From the NCBI RefSeq assembly GCF_030128875.1, contig NZ_CP124620.1, forward strand, positions 1,798,001 through 1,862,000: a stretch of DNA of 64,000 nucleotides. The letters are read 5' to 3'. Position numbers and translations under genes: made by a program. Source of the stretch: Stenotrophomonas sp. BIO128-Bstrain (GTDB lineage Bacteria > Pseudomonadota > Gammaproteobacteria > Xanthomonadales > Xanthomonadaceae). The stretch's first letter is position 1; every line of letters starts with the position of its first letter. Below the pieces are notes generated by a model. That model was not told the DNA's origin. It did not search any database and worked only from the letters and a program-made list of their open reading frames with translations. Of this stretch, positions 47,141 to 57,629 are shown piece by piece.

Positions 47141-48935
47141 CAGCGTCCTGGAGGGCCAGCTCGCGCATCCGCGTGCCGAGCCGGGCCAGATTGCGGTCGA
47201 TCGTGGCCAGTTCGCGTTGCTGTGCGGCCGGCAGGCGCTGCTTCAACTGCGCCTGCAGCGCCTTCCAGGCCGGGACGCCCTGGGCGCTCAGCTGCGCCGC
47301 CGCCTCCGCAGCCTGCACGCGCTCCCCGGCCAATGGCAGCCCGTAGCCGCCAAGGCTCACCAAGGCGGCCGGACTGACCAGCTGCCCGGTGTCCTCGAGC
47401 AGCGCGCGCAGCGTGTTGCGCGCCGCGGCATCGCCAGGGCGCGGATGGCCGAGCAGCCGTTTCAGGGCATCGCGCGCGCGCAGCTCCTCACGGTGCAGCG
47501 CCGCCTGCTCCAGCAGCAGCAAGGCGGAGGTGGCGCGCAGGTCGCCCTGCTCCACCCAGCGTGACCGGGCGCTGGCAGGCTGCCGCAACCAGTCGCCTAC
47601 CGTTGTCGCGCCCAGCGGCAGCTGCCGCTGGGCGACATCGAACAGCTGCTGGTAATGGTCTGCGGCCGAGGCGAAGTAGTAACCCTGGCGCGTCGCCTGC
47701 GCGCGATCGGCCAGCACGCTGGCATCAGCCACGCCCTGGCGCTCCAGCCGGGTCAGCAATCCGCGCGGGGTGATCCGGTTCAACCCGGGCGAAGCAAGGC
47801 GTGGCACGCCTTCCTGCAGCAGCTTGCCGGTCTCCACCGCGCAGTTGTTGCTGACGAACAGATACCGGCCGTCATAGCTCCAGTGCACCTGCGCGACACG
47901 CTCGAGCAGGCGGGCGATGTCCTGGTCATCCAGCGCCAGCGGCACCGAAGACAGGCCGCGCAGCTCGAGCTGGGTGTACTCGTTGATGACCTGGTTGAGC
48001 GGCAGCACGAACAAGCGCGAGGGATAGGAACCGGTCAGCCCGCGCCAGCTGGAGATCTGCACATCGCCAACGAAGGCGCGGTAGGACAGCACGCGGTGAT
48101 GGGACAGGTCCATCCGGCACGCCGGCCCGCGCGGCCGGCCCGGTGCGCAGATCACCAGCCGCAGCATGCTGTGGCCCCAGCGGCTCATCAGCTGCTCGTT
48201 GCCTTCGGCGAGCAGGTAGTCGACGGCGTAGATCCGGGCCGGGTCCAGTTCCAGCAGGCTCGCCGCGCCCGCGTCTTCCTCGGCCTGCATCAACGGCAGG
48301 CGGCTGTCGCAGGCCACGGTGTGGTCGATCGGCCCCAGATGCTCGGCGAACCAGGCGGCCACCGCCGGCCGACGGCAGGCGTAATCGGGATCGAGCAGCA
48401 GGTGCTCGGCATTCACCGCCAGGAATTCCGCGGGGCGTGCGCGCTCATAGTCGTCGGGGCTGCGCCCGCTGAAGGCGTTGGCGGTACGGCCAAGTTTCCA
48501 CGGTCGCCGCTGCCACCCGGCCAGATCGCGCAGCCGCGCATCGCGCGACCAACCGCCCTGCGGCGAACGGTCCAGTACGTGGGTCAGTTCATGGATCAGC
48601 GCGGCCTCGAGCGGGCGCGGCAGCGGTTGATCGTCTTTCACGGTGTCGAGCAAGGCGCGCTGCAGGGTGATCGCCCCGTTGCGGGCGCGCCCATGCACGT
48701 GCGCGGGGAGCGTGTCCGACCAGCGCACCTGCACCGGGTGCTGGAACCGTGCCTGCCACTGCGGCGGCAAGCGGCCGCGCACCTGCTGCAGGGTACGCTC
48801 GGCCGCGACGATCTGCGCCGGATCCAGTCCCTGCGGCTGCAGCTCCAACGTGAGTGCCGCGTGCGCCCATGGCGCGGCAAGCCATGCGACCAGGACCGCC
48901 CAGCGCCAGCGGCGGACCTGACCGGAAGGGCGCAT
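47118..48935 (-). CDS. DUF4105 exported protein with HExxH-like motif
   Basis: A 605-residue protein with a signal peptide (cut after AHA). The N-terminal third has LIHELTHVLDR, a zinc-peptidase-like motif. The middle is DUF4105 (EQLMSRWGHSMLRLVICAPG, then NNCAVETGKLLQEG), a domain with conserved histidine and asparagine-cysteine. The rest is helical. It is probably periplasmic and may be an enzyme, but no reaction is known. Its start shares one base with the stop of a small upstream gene. Confidence 0.78.
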   Translation of the reverse strand: MRPSGQVRRWRWAVLVAWLAAPWAHAALTLELQPQGLDPAQIVAAERTLQQVRGRLPPQWQARFQHPVQVRWSDTLPAHVHGRARNGAITLQRALLDTVKDDQPLPRPLEAALIHELTHVLDRSPQGGWSRDARLRDLAGWQRRPWKLGRTANAFSGRSPDDYERARPAEFLAVNAEHLLLDPDYACRRPAVAAWFAEHLGPIDHTVACDSRLPLMQAEEDAGAASLLELDPARIYAVDYLLAEGNEQLMSRWGHSMLRLVICAPGRPRGPACRMDLSHHRVLSYRAFVGDVQISSWRGLTGSYPSRLFVLPLNQVINEYTQLELRGLSSVPLALDDQDIARLLERVAQVHWSYDGRYLFVSNNCAVETGKLLQEGVPRLASPGLNRITPRGLLTRLERQGVADASVLADRAQATRQGYYFASAADHYQQLFDVAQRQLPLGATTVGDWLRQPASARSRWVEQGDLRATSALLLLEQAALHREELRARDALKRLLGHPRPGDAAARNTLRALLEDTGQLVSPAALVSLGGYGLPLAGERVQAAEAAAQLSAQGVPAWKALQAQLKQRLPAAQQRELATIDRNLARLGTRMRELALQDAATAAAAR

Positions 48936-49231
48936 CAGCGGGCCAGCAGCGTCCTGGCCAACACCATGTCACTGGCCTGCTGCTGCGCGACGCTCTGCTC
49001 GCGCAGGTGCAGCAGCGCCGCTTCCAGGCGTGCACCGCGGATGGCGCCATCGCTGGCCACGAAGGCAGCAGCGTCGTCGCGGGCATCAATCACGATCTTG
49101 TCGTCGCCGGAGCTGGACGAACCGGCCGACGACGCGCCGGAGGCGGAACCGGCGGAGCTGCCGGCAAAACTGGAGGCCATCGCCGACAACGGCAGGGCGA
49201 GCACGGCAAGGAGCAGGATCGGACGCATCAT
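48935..49231 (-). CDS. Small secreted Ser/Gly/Ala-rich protein
   Basis: A 98-residue protein with a signal peptide (cut after AMA), a low-complexity Ser-Ala-Gly run (SSFAGSSAGSASGASSAGSS) and an acidic-to-helical remainder. ATG 49231 is a guess; 49228 and GTG 49258 are alternatives. It is coupled to the DUF4105 gene by a TGATG overlap, so the two products probably work together. No family recognised. Confidence 0.6.
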   Translation of the reverse strand: MMRPILLLAVLALPLSAMASSFAGSSAGSASGASSAGSSSSGDDKIVIDARDDAAAFVASDGAIRGARLEAALLHLREQSVAQQQASDMVLARTLLAR

Positions 49232-49292
49232 CGGGGTGTCGTTCGCGGTGGAAAACACAGAGCGTATAGGCTGCGTGAAATCCTGTCTTGCC

Positions 49293-50681
49293 TCAGAGGT
49301 CGAAAACCTTGCCCGGATTCAGCAGCGCTTGGGGATCAAACGCGCGTTTGACCGCCTTCATCAGGGCGATTTCCGGCGCACTGCGCGTGCTGTCCAGGTA
49401 GCCCTTCTTGACCAGGCCGATGCCGTGCTCGGCCGAGATGCTGCCATCGAAACGGCTCAGCACACCGGCGAGCAGTTTGGTGACGTGCTCGCACTGGGTC
49501 AGGAACTCCGTATCGGCGGTATCGTCAGGCTTGAGCACATTGATGTGCAGGTTGCCGTCGCCGATGTGCCCGAACCAGACCACCTCGAACTGCGGGTACG
49601 CCTGCCCGATCAGCGCCTGGGTTTCGGCGAGGAAGGCCGGCATGGCCGAGATGCGCACCGAGACATCGTTCTTGTACGGCTTGTAGCGCGCCACCGCCTC
49701 GGTGATGCCCTCGCGCAGGCGCCACAGCTGCGCGGCCTGCGCATCGCTCTGGCTGACCACGCCATCGCTGACCCAGCCGTGCTCCATGCAGTCTTCGAAC
49801 GCCGCCATGGCCGCCGCTTCCTGGGCCTCATCGCCGGACGCGAACTCGGTGACCACGTAATACGGGTAGACCTCGGCGAACGGTGCCTGCGCCCCATGCG
49901 CCAGCACATGCTCGAGCGCGCGGTCGGTGAAGAACTCGAACGCCTGCAGCTGCAGCCGCTCGCGGAACGCGGCGAACACCTGCATCAGCACCTCGAACGA
50001 GGGCAGCGCCAGCAGCATCACGTTGCTGGCCGGCGGCGGATCGGTGAGCTTCAGGGTGGCTTCGACGATCACGCCGAGCGTGCCTTCCGAGCCGACCAGC
50101 AGCTGACGGAAATCGTAGCCGCTGGAATTCTTGATCAGGCCCTTGTTGAGCTCGACCAGCTCACCGGCCATGGTCACCACCTTCAGCCCGGCGATCCACT
50201 CGCGCGTGTTGCCGTAGCGGATCACCCGGATGCCGCCGGCATTGGTGGCGATGTTGCCACCGATCGAGCAGGAACCGCGCGCAGCGAAATCCACCGGGTA
50301 GATCAGCCCGTGTTCGAGCGCGGCGTTGTGCACCGCCTCCAGCGCCATGCCGGCCTGCACGGTCAAGGTGCGGTCGACCGCATCGAAGGCCAGCGGCTTG
50401 TTCATGCGCTCCAGGCTGAGCACCAGCTCGCCGTGCGCCGCCACCGCGCCACCGGACAGGCCGGTACGGCCGCCCGAGGGAACCACGGCCACGTGTTGGG
50501 CGCTCGCCCAGCGCAGGATCGCCTGCACCTCATCGACCGTTCCCGGCAGTGCGATCGCCAACGGTGCCGGCACCCAGCGCCGGGTCCAGTCGCGGCCGTA
50601 GTGCTCCAGATCGGCCGGGTCGGTCTTCAGGCGCAGCCCGGGGCAGTCGTGCAGGAGCGAATCAAGGCGCGGATCGGTCAT
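49293..50681 (-). CDS. FAD-linked oxidase, probable D-2-hydroxyglutarate dehydrogenase
   Basis: A 462-residue flavoenzyme of the GlcD/D-lactate dehydrogenase group. FAD domain: VVPSGGRTGLSGGAV and GSCSIGGNIATNAGG. C-terminal domain: WFGHIGDGNLHINV and SAEHGIGLVKKGYL, the catalytic histidine region. It is divergent from serA. In Pseudomonas, SerA makes D-2-hydroxyglutarate as a by-product while driving serine synthesis, and a linked FAD enzyme of this family removes it; the same pairing is proposed here. D-lactate or glycolate as substrate is not excluded. Confidence 0.8.
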   Translation of the reverse strand: MTDPRLDSLLHDCPGLRLKTDPADLEHYGRDWTRRWVPAPLAIALPGTVDEVQAILRWASAQHVAVVPSGGRTGLSGGAVAAHGELVLSLERMNKPLAFDAVDRTLTVQAGMALEAVHNAALEHGLIYPVDFAARGSCSIGGNIATNAGGIRVIRYGNTREWIAGLKVVTMAGELVELNKGLIKNSSGYDFRQLLVGSEGTLGVIVEATLKLTDPPPASNVMLLALPSFEVLMQVFAAFRERLQLQAFEFFTDRALEHVLAHGAQAPFAEVYPYYVVTEFASGDEAQEAAAMAAFEDCMEHGWVSDGVVSQSDAQAAQLWRLREGITEAVARYKPYKNDVSVRISAMPAFLAETQALIGQAYPQFEVVWFGHIGDGNLHINVLKPDDTADTEFLTQCEHVTKLLAGVLSRFDGSISAEHGIGLVKKGYLDSTRSAPEIALMKAVKRAFDPQALLNPGKVFDL

Positions 50682-50901
50682 GGGGCGTCTGGCGGTGCCG
50701 GGGGAGCCCGCAAGCCTGCCAGCCACCACGGGCCGCGTCCAGTAGCGGAGCCCCGGGTGCCGGAGCCCGTGGCGATCCCCAGGGCGCGCAACGGAAATAG
50801 GTGCATCTGAAACCGTTTTGCCACCGATTGGCGCACCGCACCATCGCCGCCCGCTTCTGGCATAGTTGAGGGCTCCCGCCGCCACACGTCGCACGCCGCC
50901 C

Positions 50902-52136
<1,235 letters not shown>

Positions 52137-52143
<7 letters not shown>

Positions 52144-52721
52144 CGGGTCAGCCAGCGCTTGGCCATGCGCGGCAGCGAATCATCCCCATCGGGGGTCTCG
52201 ATCGCCGCGTTGGCCACGTCACGGATCTCACGCCAGGCCAGCGCCAGTGATTCTTCGCTGATCGCGAACTTCTCGCTGCCCAGCGCCCGCACCACATAGC
52301 GGGCGTCGTAGTGCCAATGCCCCGGCACGTCCTTGCGTTCCGGGATCCAGTGCTTGTCGATGTCGAACAGTTCGCCGTCCTCCAGCACCAGCGCGGTCAG
52401 CCCGGATTCCTCCTCGGCCTCTTTCAGCGCCACCTGGGCCAGATCGCGCTCGCCATCGGCGTGGCCGCCCAGTTGCAGCCAGCGGTCCAGCTTGCGGTGG
52501 TGGGTCAGCAGGACCCGCTGCCCGTCGGCGCTGACCAGCCAGGCGCTGCCGGTGAAGTGGCCGGCCAGCCGCTCACGCAGGAAGGGATCCAGAGGATCGT
52601 CCAGGAGTATGCTGAATTCGTCAGCCAGTGCGGCTTGATCCGGGTGGCGGCGGGCGTAGGCATCAAGCTGACTGCGCAGTGCAGCGTCAGGAATGGCAAC
52701 GGATTCGGGGTTCAGCGACAT
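52137..52721 (-). CDS. Nudix hydrolase
   Basis: A 194-residue Nudix protein. The Nudix box is GHADGERDLAQVALKEAEEE plus SGL, with Lys in place of the usual Arg before the first Glu of the core. The substrate is not evident; the family cleaves nucleoside diphosphates linked to other groups. ATG 52721 is chosen by fit; no clear ribosome site. Confidence 0.85.
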
Positions 52722-52781
52722 GGCAGGAGCAGGCATCGTGCGGATTTGGCCGATTATCGCTCGGCCATGCTGCATTTGTGC

Positions 52782-52811
52782 TTGTACAGCGGCTTCAGCT
52801 TTGGCTAAGGT
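52782..52811 (+). promoter_or_regulatory. Possible promoter of the first APC permease
   Basis: TTGTAC (52782-52787) and TAAGGT (52806-52811) with an 18-base spacer, leaving a leader of about 95 bases before ATG 52907. Confidence 0.4.
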
Positions 52812-52906
52812 ACAGCGGGCCCCGCACCGCTGGGGCGCCCAGTCGCCATCAGGGCGTGCGGCAATGTACCGCGCGCCTCACCTTTGTTCTTTTAGGGAAG
52901 CACTGC

Positions 52907-54385
52907 ATGCTGAAGTCTCTGTTGAGGGTCAAACCGGTCGCACCGGCACCGCACGTCGATGCTGGCGAGCCCATCGAAGGCAGCCTGGATGGCGAGCCCA
53001 CACTGAAACGGACCCTCACAGCGAAACACCTCATCCTGCTGGGCATCGGTGCGGTGATCGGTGCCGGTATCTTCGTGCTTACCGGCCAGGCGGCGGCGAA
53101 CCATGCCGGCCCGGCGGTGATGCTGTCGTTCGTATTCGCCGGCTTTGCCTGCGCGCTGGCCGGCCTGTGCTACGCCGAGTTCGCGGCGATGATGCCGGTG
53201 TCCGGCAGCGCCTACTCCTATTCGTACGCCACCCTCGGCGAAGGCATGGCCTGGTTCATCGGCTGGTGCCTGGTGCTGGAATACCTGTTCGCCTCGGCTT
53301 CGGTCGCGGTGGGCTGGTCGGCGTACCTGATCAGCTTCATCACCACCACGCTGAACATGCCATTCCCCGACGCGCTCAGCGCCGCGCCGATCGCATGGAC
53401 CGGCCACGAGTTCATCGCCTCGGGCAAGCTGTTCAACCTGCCCGCAGTGCTGATCGTGGCGGCCGTCTCGGGCCTGCTGTACGTCGGCGTGACCCAGTCG
53501 GCCTTCGTCAACGCGATCATCGTGGCGATCAAGGTCACCGTGATCTGCCTGTTCATCGGCTTCGGCGCCGCGCATCTGGACCCGTCCAACTGGACCCCGT
53601 TCATTCCGGAGAACACCGGCGTGCCCGGCGAGTTCGGCTGGAGCGGCGTGTTCCGCGCGGCGACCATCGTGTTCTTCGCCTACATCGGCTTCGATGCGGT
53701 CTCCACGGCCGCTGGTGAAACCAAGGACCCGCAGCGCAACATGCCGATCGGCCTGCTCGGCTCGCTGGCCGTGTGCACCATCGTGTACATCATTGTCTGC
53801 GCGGTGCTTACCGGCATGATGCCGTACCACCTGCTGGGCACGGACAAGCCGGTCGCCACCGCGCTGGAGCCCTACCCGACCCTGTCCTGGCTGAAAACCG
53901 CCGTGGAAATCGGCGCGATCGCCGGCCTCTCCTCGGTGGTGCTGGTGATGATGATGGGCCAGACCCGCATCGCCTACACGATCTCCCGCGACGGCCTGCT
54001 GCCGAAGATCTTCGGCAAGGTCCACAAGCGCTTCCGCACGCCGTACTGGAGCACGATCGTGGTCGGCGTCATCGCCGCCACGCTTGCCGGTACCGTGCCG
54101 CTGAACGTGCTGGGCGAACTGGTTTCGATGGGTACCCTGCTGGCCTTTGCCACGGTCTGCATCGGCGTGCTGATCCTGCGCTACACGCGCCCGGAACTGG
54201 AGCGTCCGTTCCGCGTGCCGCTGGTGTGGGTGATCTGCCCGCTGGGTGCACTGGCCTGTCTGTTCCTGTTCTACCAGGCGTTCGTGGTGCATTGGCACCT
54301 GTTCGTGGCCTGGACCCTGCTGGGCCTGTGCATCTACTTCGGCTACGGCATCCGCCACAGCAAGCTGAACAAGAAGTCCGCCTGA
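52907..54385 (+). CDS. APC-superfamily amino-acid permease (cationic type), copy 1
   Basis: A 492-residue inner-membrane transporter with about 12 helices. The substrate-binding unwound helix 1 reads GIGAVIGAGIFVLTG, then CYAEFAAMMPVSGSAYSYSY and FFAYIGFDAVSTAAGE, the pattern of the cationic amino-acid transporter branch. AGGGAAG lies six bases before the ATG. The longer frame from 52628 is not used. It is in tandem with a paralogue; the exact amino acid is unknown. Confidence 0.9.
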   Translation: MLKSLLRVKPVAPAPHVDAGEPIEGSLDGEPTLKRTLTAKHLILLGIGAVIGAGIFVLTGQAAANHAGPAVMLSFVFAGFACALAGLCYAEFAAMMPVSGSAYSYSYATLGEGMAWFIGWCLVLEYLFASASVAVGWSAYLISFITTTLNMPFPDALSAAPIAWTGHEFIASGKLFNLPAVLIVAAVSGLLYVGVTQSAFVNAIIVAIKVTVICLFIGFGAAHLDPSNWTPFIPENTGVPGEFGWSGVFRAATIVFFAYIGFDAVSTAAGETKDPQRNMPIGLLGSLAVCTIVYIIVCAVLTGMMPYHLLGTDKPVATALEPYPTLSWLKTAVEIGAIAGLSSVVLVMMMGQTRIAYTISRDGLLPKIFGKVHKRFRTPYWSTIVVGVIAATLAGTVPLNVLGELVSMGTLLAFATVCIGVLILRYTRPELERPFRVPLVWVICPLGALACLFLFYQAFVVHWHLFVAWTLLGLCIYFGYGIRHSKLNKKSA

Positions 54386-54391
54386 GTGCTG

Positions 54392-54416
54392 CCGGGCCGG
54401 CCCAGTGCCGGCCCGG
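54392..54416 (+). terminator. Strong hairpin between the two permease genes
   Basis: CCGGGCCGGC and GCCGGCCCGG, a perfect 10-bp GC stem around CCAGT, seven bases after the first permease stop. The T tract is broken (TCGTTTGTT), so it may only reduce read-through. Confidence 0.55.
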
Positions 54417-54453
54417 TCGTTTGTTACATCGCGCCTGAGAAGAAATCCAAACC

Positions 54454-55881
54454 ATGTTCAAGCAACTGTGGGCCACCAAGCATCCGCACGCCGCCCATGA
54501 AGACGCCAATGGCCTGAGCCTGCGCCGTACCCTCGGCCCGTGGGGCCTGACCGCGCTGGGCATCGGTGCGGTGATCGGCGGCGGCATCTTCGTGATCACC
54601 GGCCAGGCCGCAGCCAACCATGCCGGCCCGGCGATCATGCTGTCGTTCGTGCTGGCCGCGATCTGCTGCGCGTTCTGCGCGATGGCCTATGCCGAATTCG
54701 CGGCGATGGTGCCGGTCTCCGGCAGCGCCTACACCTATACCTATGCCACGTTCGGCGAGCTCTCGGCCTGGTTCATCGGCTGGATGCTGGTACTGGAATA
54801 TGGCGTCTCCGCCTCGGCGGTGGCGGTCAGCTGGACCGGCTACTTCCTGAGCCTGCTCAGCCATTTCGATATCCATCTACCCGCCGCGCTGGTCAGCGCG
54901 CCGCTGGATGGCCAGCTGCGCCCGACCGGCGCGATCGCCAACATCCCGGCCGCCGTGCTGGTCCTGCTGCTGACCTGGCTGTGCTACGTGGGCATCAGCA
55001 AGTCCTCGGCCATGAACATGGCCATGGTGGTGCTGAAGACCGCGCTGATCCTGCTGGTGATCGTGGTGGGCTGGAAATATGTGGATCCGGCGAACTGGAC
55101 CCCGTTCATTCCGGACAACGAAGGCCCGGGCAAGTACGGCTTCGACGGCGTGCTGCGCGGTGCCGCGATGGTGTTCTTCGCCTATATCGGTTTCGAGGCG
55201 GTGTCCGTAGCCGCGCAGGAATCGCACAAGCCGCAGCGCGACATGCCGATCGGCATGCTGCTCTCGCTGGTGATCTGCACCGTGCTGTACATCGCCATGG
55301 CCGCGGTGATGACCGGGCTGGTGCCGTACCAGCTGCTGGGTACCGATGAGCCGGTGGTGACCGCGGTGGCCGCACATCCGCAGCTGGGCTGGTTGCGCGT
55401 GGTCGTGGAGATCGGCGCGCTGATCGGGCTGTCCTCGGTGGTGCTGGTGATGGTGATCGCGCAGCCGCGCATCTTCATGATCATGGGCCGCGACGGGCTG
55501 CTGCCGCCGCTGTTCACCAAGATCCACCCCAAGTACCGCACGCCGCACATCAACACCGTGATCACCGGCATCGGCATCGCGCTGCTGGCGGCGGTGTTCC
55601 CGCTGGACGTTCTGGGCGAGCTGACCTCGATGGGCACGCTGATCGCGTTCGCGGCGGTCTGCGCCGGCGTGCTGATCCTGCGCCGCACCCAGCCGGACCT
55701 GCCGCGTCCGTTCCGGATGCCGATGGCGTGGCTGATCTGCAGTCTGGGCGTGCTGAGCTGCATCGCGCTGCTGACCGCGATGACGGCCCACAACTGGATG
55801 CTGATGGGCTTCTGGACGCTGGGCGGTTTCGCGATCTACTTCGGTTATGGGTATCGCCATAGCCGCCTGCGCGGGAATTAA
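54454..55881 (+). CDS. APC-superfamily amino-acid permease, copy 2
   Basis: A 475-residue paralogue of the preceding permease, sharing GIGAVIGGGIFVITGQAAAN, AYAEFAAMVPVSGSAYTYTY and VFFAYIGFEAVSVAAQE. Helix 1 has Gly in place of the Ala seen in copy 1 (GGGIF against GAGIF). Sequence between the helices differs enough that substrates may differ. It follows copy 1 by 68 bases, which include a strong hairpin. Confidence 0.9.
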   Translation: MFKQLWATKHPHAAHEDANGLSLRRTLGPWGLTALGIGAVIGGGIFVITGQAAANHAGPAIMLSFVLAAICCAFCAMAYAEFAAMVPVSGSAYTYTYATFGELSAWFIGWMLVLEYGVSASAVAVSWTGYFLSLLSHFDIHLPAALVSAPLDGQLRPTGAIANIPAAVLVLLLTWLCYVGISKSSAMNMAMVVLKTALILLVIVVGWKYVDPANWTPFIPDNEGPGKYGFDGVLRGAAMVFFAYIGFEAVSVAAQESHKPQRDMPIGMLLSLVICTVLYIAMAAVMTGLVPYQLLGTDEPVVTAVAAHPQLGWLRVVVEIGALIGLSSVVLVMVIAQPRIFMIMGRDGLLPPLFTKIHPKYRTPHINTVITGIGIALLAAVFPLDVLGELTSMGTLIAFAAVCAGVLILRRTQPDLPRPFRMPMAWLICSLGVLSCIALLTAMTAHNWMLMGFWTLGGFAIYFGYGYRHSRLRGN

Positions 55882-55947
55882 GGATCACGCCTAAGCCAAC
55901 GGCCGAAGCACCGGCCGAAGCGTCAGTTCTCCTGTTTCGGTCGGTTT

Positions 55948-56052
55948 GGCGGGGTGGTATGGGTTCGCGGGGGACGCCGTGAATCCATCCATGGAGGCTT
56001 ATGTCGCCGCATCCCTGCGGCTCATACCCCCGCCAACCCATACCACCCCGCC
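55948..56052 (+). repeat. Long hairpin repeat element, copy A
   Basis: A 105-base element bounded by perfect 18-bp inverted arms (GGCGGGGTGGTATGGGTT at 55948-55965, its complement at 56035-56052). Inside are GCGGGGGACGCCGTGAAT, GGCTTATGTCGCC and the stem GCCGCATCCCTGCGGC. Its interior is the reverse complement of copy B. Confidence 0.85.
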
Positions 56053-56154
56053 TCTGACAGCGTGCGGATGACGGTGCCCACGTCAAATGCAACGCCAAAC
56101 ACCCGGCCTTCGGCTTCCGGTTCGACTTCGGCTTCGCCTCACTGTGCGGAAGGA

Positions 56155-56255
56155 CGGACGGGGTGGGGTTTGAGGGGGTATGAGCCGCATGGATGCGGCG
56201 ACATAAGCCTACAGGGACGTACTTGCGGCGTCCCCCGCAAACCCCACCCCGTCCG
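56155..56255 (-). repeat. Long hairpin repeat element, copy B (inverted)
   Basis: A 101-base element bounded by perfect 18-bp inverted arms (CGGACGGGGTGGGGTTTG at 56155-56172, its complement at 56238-56255). It carries GGGGGTATGAGCCGCATGGA, GGCGACATAAGCC and GGCGTCCCCCGC, matching the reverse strand of copy A. The arm sequence differs from that of copy A, yet pairs perfectly with itself. Confidence 0.85.
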
Positions 56256-56306
56256 GCCCAGTCGACAAACCTGCTTTTAGCGTTTGACCTAGCTAAAATG
56301 ACCGGC

Positions 56307-56948
56307 ATGAGCACCCCCACCTTCCCGTACGACACCGCGCGCCTGAGCGAGCTGGCCCAGCTGCTGATCGACAACGTCCGCGAGCTGGCCCACGCCGGCT
56401 GGACCCCGGCCACCAGCAGCAACTTCTCCCACCGCCTGGATGACCGCCATGCCGCGATCACCGTCTCCGGCAAGGACAAGGGCCGGCTGATGGAGGACGA
56501 CATCATGGTGGTCGATTTCGACGGCAAGGCCGTCGGCCGGCCGCTGCGCCCGTCTGCCGAGACGTTGCTGCACACCCAGCTGTATCGCCGCTTCCCGGAG
56601 ATCGGCTGCGTGCTGCACACCCATTCGCCGGTGCAGACCATCGCCTCGCGGCTGTATGCGCCGCAGGGCCATATCCGCCTGGAAGGCTACGAGCTGCTCA
56701 AGGCCTTCCACGGCAACAGCACCCACGAGATGGCGGTGGATGTGCCGGTGTTCGCCAACACCCAGGACATGGATGTGCTCTCGGCCCAGGTCGATGCCCT
56801 GCTCGACACCCAGCCGCTGTGGGGCTACCTGATCGATGGCCACGGCCTGTATGCCTGGGGCCGCACCATGGCCGAGGCACGCCGCCATATGGAAGCCTTC
56901 GAATTCCTGCTCCACTGTGAGCTGGAGCTGCGCAAGCTGCGCGGCTGA
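56307..56948 (+). CDS. mtnB: Methylthioribulose-1-phosphate dehydratase
   Basis: Methionine-salvage enzyme of the class II aldolase fold. The 213-residue product shows [11 protein letters not shown], the metal histidines in [11 protein letters not shown], and [13 protein letters not shown] 56307 is preferred; ATG 56298 is three codons earlier. Neither has a ribosome site, and a -10-like TAAAAT sits eight bases before 56307, so a leaderless transcript is possible. It is followed by mtnD and mtnC. Confidence 0.94.
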   Translation: MSTPTFPYDTARLSELAQLLIDNVRELAHAGWTPATSSNFSHRLDDRHAAITVSGKDKGRLMEDDIMVVDFDGKAVGRPLRPSAETLLHTQLYRRFPEIGCVLHTHSPVQTIASRLYAPQGHIRLEGYELLKAFHGNSTHEMAVDVPVFANTQDMDVLSAQVDALLDTQPLWGYLIDGHGLYAWGRTMAEARRHMEAFEFLLHCELELRKLRG

Positions 56949-57062
56949 TCGCGCTCAGATTCCTGAAGAGAATCTGTATTCCGCGCATCGGCATCAGTGC
57001 GTCGCCCCCACCCCGGCGCCGCACTGGTACCCTTTCCTTCCCCTCTTCGCCTCGATGCCGCC

Positions 57063-57626
57063 ATGAGCCGACTCCGCATATTTGATGACACCGCCCCGGA
57101 TGTCCCGCTGTTCGACAGCCGGGATGGCGAGGCGATCGCAGCCGAACTGACCCCGATCGGCGTAACGTTCGAGCGCTGGCAGGCGGCCCATGAGGTCGCC
57201 CCGGGCGCCAGCCAGGACGAGGTGTTCGCCGCCTACAAGGTCGACATCGACCGGCTGGTCGCCAAGCACGGTTTCAAGAGTGTGGATGTCGCCTCGATCG
57301 CGCCGGACAACCCCAACCGCGCCGAGCTGCGCAAGAAGTTCCTGGACGAGCACTTCCACAAGGAAGATGAAGTCCGCTTCTTCGTCGCCGGCTCGGGGCT
57401 GTTCACCCTGCACGTGGATGGCAAGGTCTACGAGATCGAGTGCGTGAAGAACGATCTGATCGCCGTGCCCGATGGCATCACCCACTGGTTCGACATGGGC
57501 GAGGAGCCGAGCTTCGTGGCGATCCGCTTCTTCACCGAGCCGGATGGCTGGGTCGGCCATTTCACCGGCAGCGACATTGCCCAGACCTTCCCGCGTTACC
57601 ACCCCGCACAGCACCAGGCCGACTGA
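57063..57626 (+). CDS. mtnD: Acireductone dioxygenase
   Basis: Oxidises the acireductone of the methionine-salvage pathway; the metal bound (iron or nickel) decides the product. The 187-residue cupin has the ligands in [13 protein letters not shown] and the later His in [13 protein letters not shown] 57063 starts the homology; the frame is open back to 56997. It lies 114 bases after mtnB and four before mtnC. Confidence 0.95.
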   Translation: MSRLRIFDDTAPDVPLFDSRDGEAIAAELTPIGVTFERWQAAHEVAPGASQDEVFAAYKVDIDRLVAKHGFKSVDVASIAPDNPNRAELRKKFLDEHFHKEDEVRFFVAGSGLFTLHVDGKVYEIECVKNDLIAVPDGITHWFDMGEEPSFVAIRFFTEPDGWVGHFTGSDIAQTFPRYHPAQHQAD

Positions 57627-57629
57627 TCC

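Larger units (their letters stand above)
55882..56306. other. Non-coding interval with paired repeat elements
   Basis: A 425-base gap without a credible gene. It holds two related hairpin elements in opposite orientation (listed separately), a left flank with a tandem CGGCCGAAGC motif (two copies 12 bases apart), and a 102-base spacer rich in CTTCGG-like words. Just before mtnB, TAAAAT at 56294-56299 could be a -10 box. Confidence 0.6.

Noticed and set aside
47655..50810. Plus-strand frame of 1051 codons
   Set aside because: It crosses three minus-strand genes with recognisable domains and has shadow-like composition.
55882..56306. Insertion sequence or CRISPR array in the repeat-rich gap
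   Set aside because: No transposase frame, and only two repeat copies in opposite orientation with no regular spacers.
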